This document shows, one piece after another, positions 1 through 12,300 of a stretch of DNA of 64,000 bases. The notes below the pieces were generated by a model that was given only the letters and a program-made list of their open reading frames with translations, was not told the origin of the DNA and did not search any database. The stretch's first letter is position 1. Each line of letters opens with the position of its first letter. The position numbers and the translations under genes were made by a program. Source of the stretch: Thelephora terrestris (lineage: Eukaryota; Basidiomycota; Agaricomycetes; Thelephorales; Thelephoraceae); NCBI GenBank assembly GCA_015956445.1, contig WIUZ02000002.1, positions 992,001 through 1,056,000 of the forward strand. The letters are read 5' to 3'.

Positions 1-1
1 G

Positions 2-1353
2 CGTCGAGTGACGACAGAGGCCCTTCGTGCGATAGGGGACGCACTCCAGACTTTCCACAGGTACAAGGACATCATCATCACCGGCCAATATCGCGTTGGA
101 AAGAAAAACAAACCAATCCTACACTTCGAGATACCAAAACTTGAACTCCTGCAGTCGGTCGTCGCTTGCATCCAGTGGTCTGGGTCTTTACCACAGTGGT
201 CCGCAGATTCAACAGAGCATTCGCACGGAAAGTTCGTCAAGAAACCCAAGTTGAAGACCAACGGAATTGAATACTACTCGCAAATATGCCGGCACCTCGA
301 CCGCGACGAGAAGGTGCGAATGTTTGACATAGCAACCTCCACCCACGAATCTGCGTCCGCCGGTTCGCTGGGCAGCAATGTCGCGGATTTTGATGACTTC
401 GCTTTGGACATGGACGAGTGGTCGGCGGGACTTCCAGCGGTTGGGCCCGACCGTGCTGGAAGAAAGATGCCTGACTTCTTTTCGGTCGCCGCACCAATTC
501 TTCCCTCGGATTCTCTCACATCACCAGTCCCCCGCACGTTTTCGACTGCAACAACCGGGTTCCACTTCAACCTCAAACCGAACGTTCCACGGGCTGAGGT
601 CAACGACGTCGCTGAAGATTTCAATATTCCCGGCCTCTATGTTTCGATCCGCGACTTCCTCTCACACTACCTCTACGACCAAGACAACAGGAGAATCTCT
701 GGCAGACAGGGTCCCACACACGGCACAGTGTTACCATTTGACGGGGTCCAAGTATGGCACTCGGTTCAGGTTCAAAACTTCAATTGCGATGGCATGCTCC
801 GTCCCCCGCAGCGATTATTCGCTTCACCGCCCTCCGATGATTGGCCATCGGGTCGGTGCGATACCGTACTATTCCGCGAATCCGTTGATCCCAGGAGTCC
901 ACAACGCCCGGGGCTAGGTTTAAGTGGTTCGCACTTCACTTATTGATTTTGAATCTACGCTCACCCATATCTCTGATAGGTTTCTTTGTCGGGCAGATTC
1001 GACTGATCTTCCATCCCATATGGACCTTGAAAACCAAGCTCCCATTCTACCTCGCATATGTCCAACGATTCGATATCGTCTCGCAACCGTATATGCCGCG
1101 CGGTCAGCAAACTGTTCCCGACCCGATCACTGGCATGTATGTTTTGAGAAGGGCCAGGCGAAGTGACGGCAGTCCGATGGGAGCCATTATACCTTTCTAC
1201 CATTGCCACATGCCCGTAAATCTCATTCCAAAGTTTGGCGAAAGTGCTGACCCCTACTTGACTGCGGAGACGAGCATGGAGGACACCCGAGAATTTTTTC
1301 TCAATCACTACTTTGATGTGGAGGATTTCTTTCATTTGCGCAGTAGCTTGTAA
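2..1353 (+). mobile_element. Plavaka-type transposase, C-terminal part (element 1, cut by window edge)
   Basis: Two exons, 2-917 and 980-1353, joined by a 62 bp GT-AG intron that keeps frame. The first encodes the Plavaka segment with an IPKLELLQSVV helix, a WSAD-TEHSH motif and a Q-CR-LDR-EKVR-FD-AT block. The second encodes the C-terminal domain with GQIRLIF, an AYVQRF strand and an HMPVNLIPKF block ending near HYFDVEDFF. The same order is seen in the two other copies in this window. The reading frame is open at the left edge, so the N-terminal half lies outside. This is a DNA transposon of the Plavaka group (related to KDZ/CACTA-like elements). No terminal repeat can be placed at the right end. 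Whether this copy is active cannot be judged. Confidence 0.8.
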
Positions 1354-1668
1354 CTCTCATAGATTCTAACGAAGCTTTTTGCGTGCTCTGCTCTGAATAA
1401 CGAGGCGTTGTCTTCAACTTTTGAAAGGATTTCGAGGCGTTGCCTTCAACTCCACGGCACCGGCAAAAACACAGAGAAGCTTGAAGCTTCTACAGCGAAG
1501 CCTCTCGCGGTCCCCAAACCGATCGACAAACCCAAGCGATCCAAAACTGAGCATTTCGCTGTCTCGCCACCAAGTAACCGTGACACATGTCAACTTATGT
1601 CGCAAGACTGCTTCTTTTGACGATCGATAAAGGATCCAACGGTATCATTCGTCTGAAACGCTCGGCAG
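1354..1668. other. Gap between Plavaka copy 1 and the STAND gene
   Basis: No supported gene. Short overlapping reading frames at 1408-1630 have no recognisable domain. The stretch may hold a 5' exon or leader of the STAND gene, because the first in-frame methionine of that gene (1669) follows a CAG that could be a splice acceptor. Confidence 0.4.
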
Positions 1669-4255
1669 ATGCTACGCGGGGCCGGATTGTTTACTGATGT
1701 AGCCGAGATTCAAAGGGATGTGGTCAACCAGGGTCAACGAAATGCGGCCTCTCGATTCTTCCATGCGATGAGCGATAAAGACGCGATCGCTGCTTGGGGC
1801 CGGGAAATCGATAGGATCCTCCATATCTTCACCGTGCGTTCGGTCACCCCCCGTTTGACGATCGTTAAGCGCCTCCATTACAGGCAGAGTTGACATTGAA
1901 TAACCACACGATCCTTTTGGATATCCGTTGTGATGTGCGGGCAGGCCAGGGCACTGGCGGCGGACAAAAACCGGTAAGCGCCACATTCCTGTTCATCAAT
2001 GACAAAACGCTGATACATATTCCCATAGGCTAAAGCAAGGTCAGCGCTCGCTGGCGTTAGAGAGATGCACAGGCTTACGTTTTGACAGTACTCCCATTGG
2101 GGAATCGCCTCCTCCCCGGCCGAGGGCCTGTTTCGGACGCGATGGGCTTATCGAGACGATCGTTGATCTCGCAGATTCCCTCAATCCCGTTGCTCTCATT
2201 GGCGCTGGCGGGATCGGGAAAACGTCTGTCGCCCTCGCTATTCTCCATTGCGATCGTGTAAAGGAACGGTTTGGCGATAACCGGCGGTTCATCCGCTGCG
2301 ACGAGTTTCCACCCTCCCGGGCCGATTTTCTTCGCCGACTCTCAAAAGTCATTGGTGCCCGCGTCGAGAACCCCGAAGGATTGGCGTCCCTCAGATCGTT
2401 CCTATCTTCCGGGGAAATGATCATTGTCCTCGACAACGCCGAGTCGATTCTCGACCCGGAGGGGACTGAGGGGAAGGAGATCTACAGTGTGGTGGAGGAG
2501 TTGAGCCAATTTGGCAACATTTGCCTGGTTATCACTTCCCGTATCAGCACCATCCCTCCCGATTGCGAAACCCTTGAAGTCCCGACGCTAGCGATGGAGG
2601 CCGCGCACGACGCGTTCTATCACATTTACAAACACGGCGGACGATCAGACGCGGTCAATGAAATCCTGAGGCAACTGGACTTCCATCCGCTCTCGGTCAC
2701 GTTGCTTGCCACCGTCGCGCATCAAAACAAGTGGGACAACGGTCGACTGGTCAGAGAGTGGGAGCAACGCCAAACGGGAGTGCTCCAGACCAGGCACAAC
2801 AACAGCCTCGCAGCCGCAATCGAACTCTCGCTCGCTTCACCAATGTTTAAAGAACTTGGGCCTGACGCCCGAGAGCTTCTCGGAGTCGTTGCGTTCTATC
2901 CGCAAGGTGTCGACGAGAACAATCTCCGTTGGTTGTTTCCGACTACCTCCAATATCGATGCCATGTTCGATGGGTTCTGCGTTCTTTCCCTCTCATATCG
3001 CAGCAACGGCTTCGTCACGATGCTCGCACCACTCCGAGATTATCTCCGTCCCGTCGATCCAACTCGATCTCCTTTCCTCTGCACCACCAAGGACCTCTAC
3101 ATCGCCCGTTTATCGATCAATGGTGCTATCGGCAGGCCCGGACACAAAGAAACGGAATGGATCAAATCGGAGGATGTGAACGTTGAGCACCTGCTCGATG
3201 TCTTCACGTCTATTGACGCAAACTCGGAAGTCATTTGGGGTACTTGTTCCAGCTTCATTACGCTCCTCTATTTGCACAAACCGCGTCCGACGATGCTGAG
3301 GTCAAAGATCGAACGGCTTCCAGACGACCATACCTCCAAGCCCGATTGCTTATTCGGACTGGCGCGGTTGTTTGGATCGACGGGGAATTATCTGGAGCAT
3401 AAGAATCTCCTTCTCTCCGCTTTGGCAATTCGTAGGAAGGAAGGGAATGACTCTGGGGCCGCCGAAGTACTTTTGGACCTATCTAGGGCGAATCGGACTC
3501 TTGGCCTCCGCCAGGAAGGGATACAACAAGCGAAGGAAGCATTGGAAATTTTCGAAAGGCTCGGTCTCTTTCTGCAGCGAGCATGGTGTTTGAACGCCCT
3601 CGCTTATTTGTATGTGGATGACAATCAACTCGACGCCGCGCAAATGCCGCAACTCGCGCTCTCATTTGGCTGGTTATGGGGGGAGGCGGAGAACTCGAAA
3701 TCGGTCGGTCTCACCGCCTTCTCGGAAGGATACATTCCTCCAAGGGCGAGCGGAAGAGGGCGCTTCATCATTTCGAGGTAGCGCTCGGGATCGTGTCCTC
3801 TCTCAAGTTGTATAGCCCGGTGTTTTGGATGCATCACTCGATGGCGGAGCTGTTTTGCGATGAAGGTTCGCTTGACGATGCGCAGGCCCACGTCACGCAA
3901 GCCAAGGTGCACGCGGTCAACGACCCGTATTGCCTCGGTCGCATTGTTGAGATGCAGGCTAGGATTTGGTATGGGCGAAACAAGTATGAAGACGCCTTAG
4001 CTGAGGCTCTGCGCGCAAAGAAGATCTATGAGAGGCTTGGGGTGGAGGATGATCTGAAGCCTGTCAGGGTTCTCCTCCGGAATATCGAACAAGCGATGGA
4101 AAGCCGTGCTACCGCTGGTAAATCGAACCTCAGCGGTGAGCTTCTGAAAATGACACACGTTTTTCCCGTGCTAACTCTCTCTCTTAGCGTGCAGTGCTTC
4201 AGCCAGCACTTCAGCGGGCACACCTCAAGAAACTGGTACGCATCAGGATGCTTAA
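1669..4255 (+). CDS. STAND protein: N-terminal helical domain, NB-ARC NTPase, TPR repeats
   Basis: Proposed exons are 1669-1833, 1884-1973, 2029-2039 (an 11-nt microexon), 2089-4135 and 4188-4255. Residues 1-55 resemble the helical adaptor (MLKL-like NTD) of agaricomycete STAND proteins. The Walker A loop GAGGIGKT lies near residue 127, Walker B MIIVLDNAE near 192, an ITSR sensor follows, then a winged-helix region and TPR-like helices (KGERKRALHHFEVALG, NKYEDALAEALRAKKIYERLG). Such proteins are NLR-like signalling switches linked to non-self recognition and cell death in fungi. Near position 3640 the TPR homology shifts from one frame to another. This is either a one-base deletion, or an intron at 3671-3727 that would restore frame but remove a conserved TPR helix. 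The start is uncertain and an upstream exon is possible. Confidence 0.82.
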
Positions 4256-5162
4256 CCAGACTTATTGTTACCAGGCATTCTTCTGTGATTTACTGTTCAA
4301 CCAGACTTATTGATGGGTCCTGTACTTATTATCGATCACCATGTCCTCCTCTTTGTAACTGTTCTTCTTTGTATGTTTTTTATTCCATGCGTTGTACGCT
4401 GTCTATGCTTCCAGAATGTTCAATATGAACACCAGCATATATCCTTGATCTCGGGTGAAGGGAGGGATGATCGAAGCAAAAAGAGTACACGAGCATGTGA
4501 TCCGGGCGGCGTGCTCCTCTCCCGACGCCTACTCTCTCGAGTTGTACTTCGGTCGCTCTCGTTATTTCTTCCTCACCCACCACACCACCAAGAGTATCTC
4601 CGAGCAAGACGTATATCTTCACACTTCGCTGGCCCCAAACCAGCAAAGGCCGCCAGGAGTTGGTTTCCGATCCAACTACGTGGGTCTCACCCACCCCACT
4701 GCGTGGCTGACCCCGAAACCCGGATTCTCACATCTTGATACCTGAAGCAGTACTTCCACTCTGCGCCTTCCACATCCTGTAGCCTTGATACCACCAAGCA
4801 CGATTGCATTGATTTGATGAGACACGGAAGAACTACAGCGAAAGTAAAGATCGGAAGAGTCCAGGGAGTCAAGCGCAACGGAGTACATACTCTACACGGA
4901 ACGAACCACCCGAGAGGGAAAAATTCAACCCAGTTGCTAAGCAGGCTGCACTCAGGAAAAGGATGTTTACGAACGTGACGTTGGATGTGAAGTTCCTTCT
5001 ATGTCGAGGATTCTGTGCTTCCAAGTATCAATGGGGCTCCAAATCTCAGATTTACATTCGAACCTACAAAAAACTCGTCTTATAATAGGAGCCATTGAAC
5101 AATCTCCCCGCCGACGCAGTCCACCTCGTTCCTTCACTCGCACTCAGACCTCGACGTCTGCG
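4256..5162. other. Intergenic: STAND 3' flank and MFS 5' flank
   Basis: No gene supported. The first part contains two near copies of an accagacttattg motif (about 4256-4315). An A/T-rich tataatagg stretch at about 5083 lies some 80 bp before the MFS start and could be its core promoter. Confidence 0.4.
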
Positions 5163-6963
5163 ATGTCGCAGGAATTTACTTCCTCGCCGACACCTTCTAG
5201 GAAACCCTCTGGCGCGTCGTCTATCCCTGCGACGGACTTTGATGACCCCGTGGACAGAGTATCTCCAGTTCTGCCGATAGATTGGGCCCCTTCAATCAAG
5301 TACCTCGTCCTTTTTCAAGTCGTAGCGCATGCCGGAATGGCCTCCTGGTGCGCTTCGGCGTTCATCCCAGCCTTCTCGCAGATGTCCCAGTTTTTCCATC
5401 GGCCTATCGACGACATAACCTATCTCGTGGGGGCGTACACGTTGATGATGGGTTTCGGCGTCTTGCTCTGGAACCCACTCGCTGATCGTTACGGCCGACG
5501 GCCAGTCCTGTTGTTCTCGCTTTCTGAATGCCTGATTGCGACTTGCGGCGCGGCCATGTCCAAGACGTATGCGAGCATCATGGTCGCTAGGATTTTCCAA
5601 GGCTTTGGTATTTGTGCCCCACTGTCTCTCGGCGCGGCGTACATGAAAGAAATGTATTCACCGAGAAATCGCGGTACCGCATTGGGAATTTGGACGCTGG
5701 GAATCACTTGCGGACCGTTCATCGCTCCCTTCCTTTGTGGGCAAGTCACTTTCCTTTTTCGTCCTCATTCGGAAGCTTCTTGAAACCATCACTAATTTTT
5801 TCGGTGCAGATTTATTGCGCATCATTCCACTTGGACGTGGATCGTGTGGCTAGAAGCGCTCATGCTGACAGCAATTTTGCTGTTTGAGGTAGTCTTCCTC
5901 CCAGAAGCGATTCCCGGTGCTCCCTGTTTCCGAAATCTGCGTTCTTTCGGAGACGTCCTCTTTCAACTTCCCACCTCGCCGAACACAATCACGGGAGACT
6001 TCTTCCTTACCACCCGGAAGACGCTCGTCGCTGCGCGATATCCTTCCGTATGGCTTGCCGGTCTTGCTTTCGCCGTCCCTTACGGATGTCCGCGTTTTCC
6101 CTTCCCATCTCACAACCTTTGCTCACTCGTGTCCGTCAGATATCGCCGTCTCCATCTCGAGTCTGTTCCCCGTGGTGTACGGGGCTTGTACCACTTCAAC
6201 CCGTCGGAGCAAGGGTTACTCTACCTTCCGCTGCTAGCTGGCAGTCTTCTCGCGGAGTGTGGCACGGGACGAATGGGGGATAAAGTCGTCGCGTCCGACT
6301 TCTCTTGCCCTCTCGGGATACCCGCGATCATCGAGAGGCGCAATGCCAAGTACGCGGCCGGCAAGAAGGGAAGCGACCCTGAAATTACTACGTCTACGAG
6401 CGCGCTTTGCCTACCAAAGGATGTTCAAAGCGATAGTACCAAAGTTCCAGAAATGCGGCTTGTGATCGCGTTTCCCGGAATTCTTATTTGCATCGTGCGT
6501 GGATTCGAGGGGCTGTTCACAAATTTACCCCTACTGATTAGATCGATGCAGGCTAGTCTGCTGTGGTTTGGTTTTGGAGTTGAAAAGCACCTCCACTGGG
6601 CGCATCTCGCTGTCGCGAGTGGTCTCGGCGCGTACGGTACCCAAATGGTGACCTCCATCATGTAAGTTTGCGTTGACTCTAGCAGTGTTCGAGCGAATAT
6701 ACTCACCTCCGCATCGCAATTGTGACACGCACCCCTCAAGCTTTTCATACATCGTTGACTGTTGGCCCAAATCAGCCAAGGAAGTCGTGACGATAATGAA
6801 CCTCTTCCGCGTCATCTCCTCCTTCGTTGTACTTTTCTACAACCAAAGGCTCAACAAAGCTGTCGGGTACGGCCTCGCCTTTGGAATTGAAGCGATCGTA
6901 TCTGCCGTGTTTGGGTTGGGTGGGATTGTGGTTTTGATAGCCTTCGGTGGAAAGTTCCGTTGA
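5163..6963 (+). pseudogene. Major facilitator superfamily transporter, decayed
   Basis: Exons 5163-5740, 5810-6661 and 6741-6963 give an MFS (drug:H+ antiporter-like) protein. A Ser/Thr-rich cytosolic N-terminus is followed by membrane helices, motif A (LADRYGRRP), a GFGICAPLSLGAAY helix with an RNRGTALGIW loop, and a C-terminal half ending in several hydrophobic helices. Intron 1 begins GCAAGT and ends CAG, a GC-AG intron that alone keeps frame. Between about 6085 and 6190 the homology passes through all three frames before returning, so at least three small indels have broken the middle of the protein. The segment around 6270-6450 is also poorly conserved. I chose ATG 5163 over 5001 because MFS-like N-termini start close to this Ser-rich segment. 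Exact substrate unknown. Confidence 0.8.
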
Positions 6964-7201
6964 ACTGTAGCACTCACCCACCCTTTCCCAGTACTGACCC
7001 AGCTCTTGTCGAAGCGGGATCCACCTGTTGCGGGTCCGTTGCGTTCGTGTGTGATCGCTTCTGGGCACCGCAGATATCCTCCGTTAAAAGATCTAATACA
7101 AACTACCCTTGAGGTGTGCCTTTATTCGGTGAGGCAAACAAGTGTCAACAAGTCAACGGAGCGCTACCTTTACCACAGTAGCTACGATCCCGTCTTACGA
7201 G

Positions 7202-8457
7202 ATGGCTTCGAACAACTCGAGCACCATTCTGTTGCCTCATCCGGACGCAGATGCAGCCACCCAGTGGGCATTTCTCGAAGAGGGACTCCATCACATGATG
7301 AACGAACCCCAGAAAGTTCCCTATCCTAAGTACATGTCCCTCTACACTGTCTCCTACAACTATTGCACTACTCTCAAGATACACGGGGGAGGGAAACCTA
7401 ACGAGGTTCGAGGTAGGCCTCCCAGATCCTCCCCTCCCCCCACTCTACCATATGATGTAGATTCGCTGATGCTCTGATACTCGATCCCCCGTGCGGACAA
7501 ACAGACGGGAGCTTCATGGGACGCGATCTGTACGAAAAGGTCACAGATTTCCTCGAAAAGTACCTGGATACGCTTAAAGCCGTCCGTCTCCCCCACTGAT
7601 TACTTACGACATCGTACTCAATGATCCCCCCCCCTTTCCTAAAAACATATTCTTATCTAGGCGTCAGAATCTCTCCGGGACGATGAACTGTTACGGTACT
7701 ATATGAAGGAATGGGATCGGTACACGGCAGGAGCCCAGTATATGAACCGGCTGTTCACCTATCTCAACCGACACTGGGTAAAGCCGCAGAGGGACAGAGG
7801 CAAGGAGGGCGTTTACCCCGTTTACATTGTGAGACCATCTTCCACACCCCCCCCTTTCGTTCGTAGTGGAACTCATCCGCTGAGCACGCGCCGAGCGCCG
7901 TCTTCTTTCGTTCAAAACTCAACTCGACTGTGTAGTTGGCTTTGGTCCAATGGGGAACCCACTTCCTTCCCCACATCCAAAGCGATCGCTCCAAGTTCAC
8001 CCGTGCGACGCTCCGACTCGTCGAGCGCCACAGAAAGGGTCAGGAGGCCGACCAGACGCTCGTGAAGAAAGTTGTCGACACCCTCCTCTCTCTCGGCATC
8101 GACGAAACCGACCTTCAAAAGACGACGCTGGTCGAATATCAGGAGCACTTTGAGACCGCTTTCTTGAGAGCGACCGAGAAGCACTACGACGCCGAGGCGG
8201 AGAACTTCCTCGCCGAGAACACCCTTATTGATTATGTAAAGAAGGTCGAGGAGTGGTTGAGGGTGGAGGGGGAGAGGGCGGATAGAGATCTTGACGCGAG
8301 CACGAAGAAACCGCTGATGAGCACGTGTAAGGGGGTGTTGATCCAGAGGCACAGAAAACGGATAGAGGAGGGCGTGCAGAGTTTGGCGGACCACGAGGAG
8401 GAAGATGTCCAGAGGATGCACGCGCTTCTCGCGAGGACCTCTGACGTCCTCGCGTGA
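7202..8457 (+). CDS. Cullin-1 N-terminal-domain-only protein (copy 1, intact)
   Basis: Exons 7202-7412, 7505-7581, 7661-7828 and 7936-8457 join in frame to 325 residues. The protein follows cullin-1 closely: ATQWAFLEEGLHHMM near residue 20, the Skp1-contact helix YMSLYTVSYNYC (44-55), GRDLYEKV, the EWDRYTAGAQYMNRLFTYLN core, then ALVQW, VKKVVDTLLSLGIDETD and FLAENTLIDYVKKVEEWL. Full CUL1 is about 770 residues. This one ends with a normal stop after LLARTSDVLA, where true cullins continue into the third cullin repeat, so the C-terminal domain that binds Rbx1 and carries the neddylation lysine is absent. A second copy (20570-23195) ends at the same point, so the truncation is old and shared. 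Intron 2 has a GTCCGT donor, intron 4 starts GTGAGA. It could bind Skp1/F-box without forming a ligase; that is inference. Confidence 0.88.
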
Positions 8458-9320
8458 AAGGAGGCTATGCGGCGATAGGCTACCGATGCGGAATGTTCCG
8501 GGGATACTGGAACGGGCTACATGATACAATGTGAGTTGGCGTTTTTAGTTCCAAGAGCGATGTTGGGGTCCAACGGAGCAGCCTACAATGGGGGATGTAT
8601 TTTCTTCACTGCTGCGCGTGCATTTGAGATCCCTGGGGGACTTGGATGCCAGCAGAGCTCTCCTTCAGGATATGGAGCGAGTAGTTGAAAGCCGGCTGAT
8701 TTTGGTGCATCAGATCTCAGTGATGTCCCCCACACTTATCAACTCTGCATTCTAAACATCTGGGTACACCATCGGGCGTCTCGACGAATCCTCCGCAAGG
8801 CAAGGATCCTGGATTTTGGTAGACACCGGACGTTCCGTTTTTCTTTACACTTCCCAGATGCGTTCCTTACCATCCAGTCAACTTCCCGCATTTTGAGTTT
8901 TTGTCACGCCGCAAGCTCTTGCATCAGGAAAAACCCAATCAAGTTTTTCTAAGTTAATTTACAAAGTACCTTCATAGAAACTGTCTAGTATGTACAATCC
9001 GATTATCAAACATCCTTTTGAGTCAATATGAAACACGCTTTCTCAGCAACCATCTTTTACATTCATTGGGTGATTTTTCAAAATCTTTTAATAATTGGCT
9101 CTGTGAGGAACTATCTTTTACATACATCCAGCATTCTTTGAGTCTAGTTGACAATTGTTCCCACAGAGAATGAGAATCATCCAATACGTATATTTACAAT
9201 ATTCCTGGTAAGGAACTATCTAGTACATACATTAATAATCACTGGGGCAAATTACATTTTTTATATCTGTACAAATGTTCTACAGGATGTGGATGTGGTA
9301 TCAGCATGATATCATTGTAT
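8458..9320. other. 3' flank of cullin copy 1 and left flank of Plavaka element 2
   Basis: No gene supported. From about 8930 the DNA becomes A/T-rich and matches the composition of the neighbouring transposon rather than of the cullin gene. The left end of Plavaka element 2 probably lies in this interval. CACTGGGGCAAAT at 9240 resembles the MITE termini seen nearby, but no matching inverted copy was found. Confidence 0.4.
8978..9232. repeat. Short dispersed repeats next to Plavaka element 2
   Basis: Four variants of a roughly 19-bp motif (consensus near aactatctagtacatacat) occur at about 8978, 9047, 9112 and 9213, all in the same orientation within 255 bp. Such clustered short repeats beside a transposase gene are typical of transposase-binding subterminal arrays of CACTA-like elements. 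Their role here is inferred from position only. Confidence 0.45.
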
Positions 9321-12300
9321 CTAATATACTGTGAGATAAGATTGCCGGTTCTGGAATGAGTTTACTAGGTATGTGTCACATCTCTCAAGAACATTGTTTG
9401 GATTCCAGTTTGAGCGCCATGGGCCACCAAAACAGGGGAACAGGTGAATGCTTTGATGCATTCTTGAGACTTCAACAATGGCTGACTTTCGATGTTCACT
9501 TGGAAGCGCTCTGGAGACCTTGTATAAACCATGGAGTGGTTCAGGTGAGTGGGCAAATGAGGAAAACCACTCGACATAAGCCAGGTGTTTTGACTGCAGT
9601 GTTTCAAAACGGTTGCAAGCTGAGGGGGGGAGTTTGAATACAACTCTGACTTGGCCAATACGATAACCTGTTCTTAACAATTGAGTAAAATGGCTATCAG
9701 ACCTGAAACTCAAACGCACCTTCAACACCGCATTGATCATCTTCACCAGATCCAGAGGATATGTCAATGAGTGCTGTGTCAAAACGTGCTGATAGCTTTC
9801 GTCCAGTCCGTGTGGTGGTCATACATCGGGCATGAATAACATCAAGGGTATCCTCTGTCTCTGCACAGCCTTGGGGATCTCGAATCCACAGCTTTACCTT
9901 GTGGAAGACACTGATCCGGTCAAAGTTGAATCTGAATTGAGACGCAGCAGATTGTAGTGCTTGGCGAGATATGTTTGGGTTTTCATGATGTGTGAGAAAT
10001 TTGGCCAGTGCATTGTTGAAATCTGTTGCACCATATTTGGAAACAATCTTGTCAAGTGGAACCTGAGCAACTGGCTCACGAGTCATCTGTACATGAGCAT
10101 GATGAGCTGTTGGTGGTGGCTTGATCAGTGGTTGAAGGCGCCCAAGTAGCCGCCACTCCACAATTGCGTCAAATTGTACAATCTTCTCCTTCCGTTCAAG
10201 CCAGGTTGTCATCTGCACCAGTTCATCCTTGTGATTTGTAGCAGCATAGGCATCCTTTGCAAGGTCAATGTGTAGATGCTCAGAGTACTCTGTGTTGTAG
10301 TTATCTGTTGATCCAAAGAGTTTGATTGATGAGGTATAGTGCAGGAGAGAGTGAAGTTTTGGGAGGTTGAAGTCTTCTCGGATTCCTAGGTCAATGAAGA
10401 TAGACTTGTTTTCATGGAAAGTGGCAAGGGCACTGTCTAGATCTTGGAGAGTTTCATCATTGTGTGAAGGGAGTTGTGCAAGGTATAGAAACTCAAGAAC
10501 TGCTCGGGTCGCAATCACTAATTTATTAGGTGAACACCCATTTGAAACTGGTAGGCCAGCAATGAGCCCCAAGACGATTTTGCCAATAGCAGCATGCTTT
10601 TTTCCTGAGGCACGTTTCAGTTTTGATATCCCCTTTGAAAAATGGCAAATGTTGTGGTTGGGTGGCATTGTCCGGCACCTTGCATCAAGTTCTGCAGAGC
10701 CAAACTCTGTTACCAACCAGCTGACGAGGTGCTTAATAACACCCTGGTGGAGCTGGTGAAGTACATCAGGAGTTATTGCCTGGTAAATGTGGGTGTATGG
10801 TAATGACTCCCAGAAAGGATGGACAACTGGCTTGATTCCAGCACTCTTGCAGAACATATTGTACTCTTCTGGTTGTTCATCTGGGTTGAATGCCCCAAGA
10901 ATTTCAAGGATATCTCCAGCTTCACAGAGGTCACAGGGTCCATACTCTCCAAGTGAATTTGGTGGTGTTCTCCCCTTTGGACACTCATTGACTTTTGTAC
11001 AGGCAGCAAGACATTGCTCTGGGTGGTCACCTGCAAAGACAGCAAGTATTGGGTGACAACGGCGTATTAAACCGTCACCACTCTTCATCATCACCCCAGT
11101 CTTGCCAGCCTGCTCCATTGCACCTAAAATGTGGCGCATACAAAAGTGGAATAAGTTTGGGACTGCACGCTGCCTACTTGTGGCGCTGTCGATCTGATCA
11201 AGGGTGCTGACTGGAAGGTAGGCAAGGAGGACTTGTGCATGTGTGCTTGGTTTTCTCCGGATATCTTTTGGGATATTCCCAATCGTGATATACACAGGAT
11301 ACACTGATTTCCCCCCAAATGAAGTGACTTGGGTTTTATCTGAGGAAATCATTACTGGGATAATAGTTGCACCAGGTATTCGGCTCTCAACTGCCTTCTG
11401 CAAGGAAGTGAGCCAAATTTTTATTATTGCTGCCTGCAACACAAACCTGTATTTTCCACCACCATCTCCCAGTGTGCATGTCCCCATAGATCCGAATTGT
11501 TTGGTCTGGATCAGCATAGTGCCGTTCAGGTTTGAACTTGAGGTGGGGTACAAAGTCATGACGGCCATAAAGTTCTTTGATACAGTCGATTATATCACGG
11601 CAGAAGAATTCATTTGTCTCGTCAGCATGCTCCACCTTCTTCCGCTTAAACTTTGGGCGGTTTGTTGGTAGGCTGTCAATTTTTTTGTTTAGCTCATTTG
11701 CATTCTTGTATGATGTTCCTAGTTTTTCACGTAACTAGCTTGAAGTTAGTAAGGGAGTGGAGAGACAGAGAAAAGACGCACGCCTGGAATTCCCATCAAC
11801 TCTGTAAATGCAGTCGAGCCTGGCCCTCGTAATTTTGCCCACTTAGCGAGTTCCCAGTCGGTTTGGGAGTTGAAGGGTGCAAATAAGTTGGGGGATGGTC
11901 CACCTAGCGTATTTTCAAACTCTTTCATTGTTGGAATGCCTTGGGAGTGGACAGCCCCTGCACCCTTTCCAGGGTATACCTCTATGCGCGCATCCCCCCA
12001 CATTTCTCTCTGAAGACCAGCGGCTTCCTCGGCTGACAGAAAGCGACCATGCTCATCATCATCTCCACCGGTGTCTTCGTCCGACTCGTTACCGAGATCT
12101 CACTGGGGGCAAGGGCACCTGGAATTGGTGATTACATCTTGATTACATGGTGAGTTCATGTGCACTTTTCAATGATTGTAATCGCTGATTCCAGGTTGAT
12201 TACATTTCAAATGTTACCTTGATATGTAATCCAGCCAATGTCCACCAATTACATTTGGAATGTTCTCTACAAATGTTTCTGGGATGTTTTTTACCTGTCG

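Noticed and set aside
9240-9253. CACTGGGGCAAAT as the left terminus of Plavaka element 2
   Set aside because: It resembles the MITE ends, but no matching inverted copy was found on the right side up to 16.9 kb, so the end was not called.
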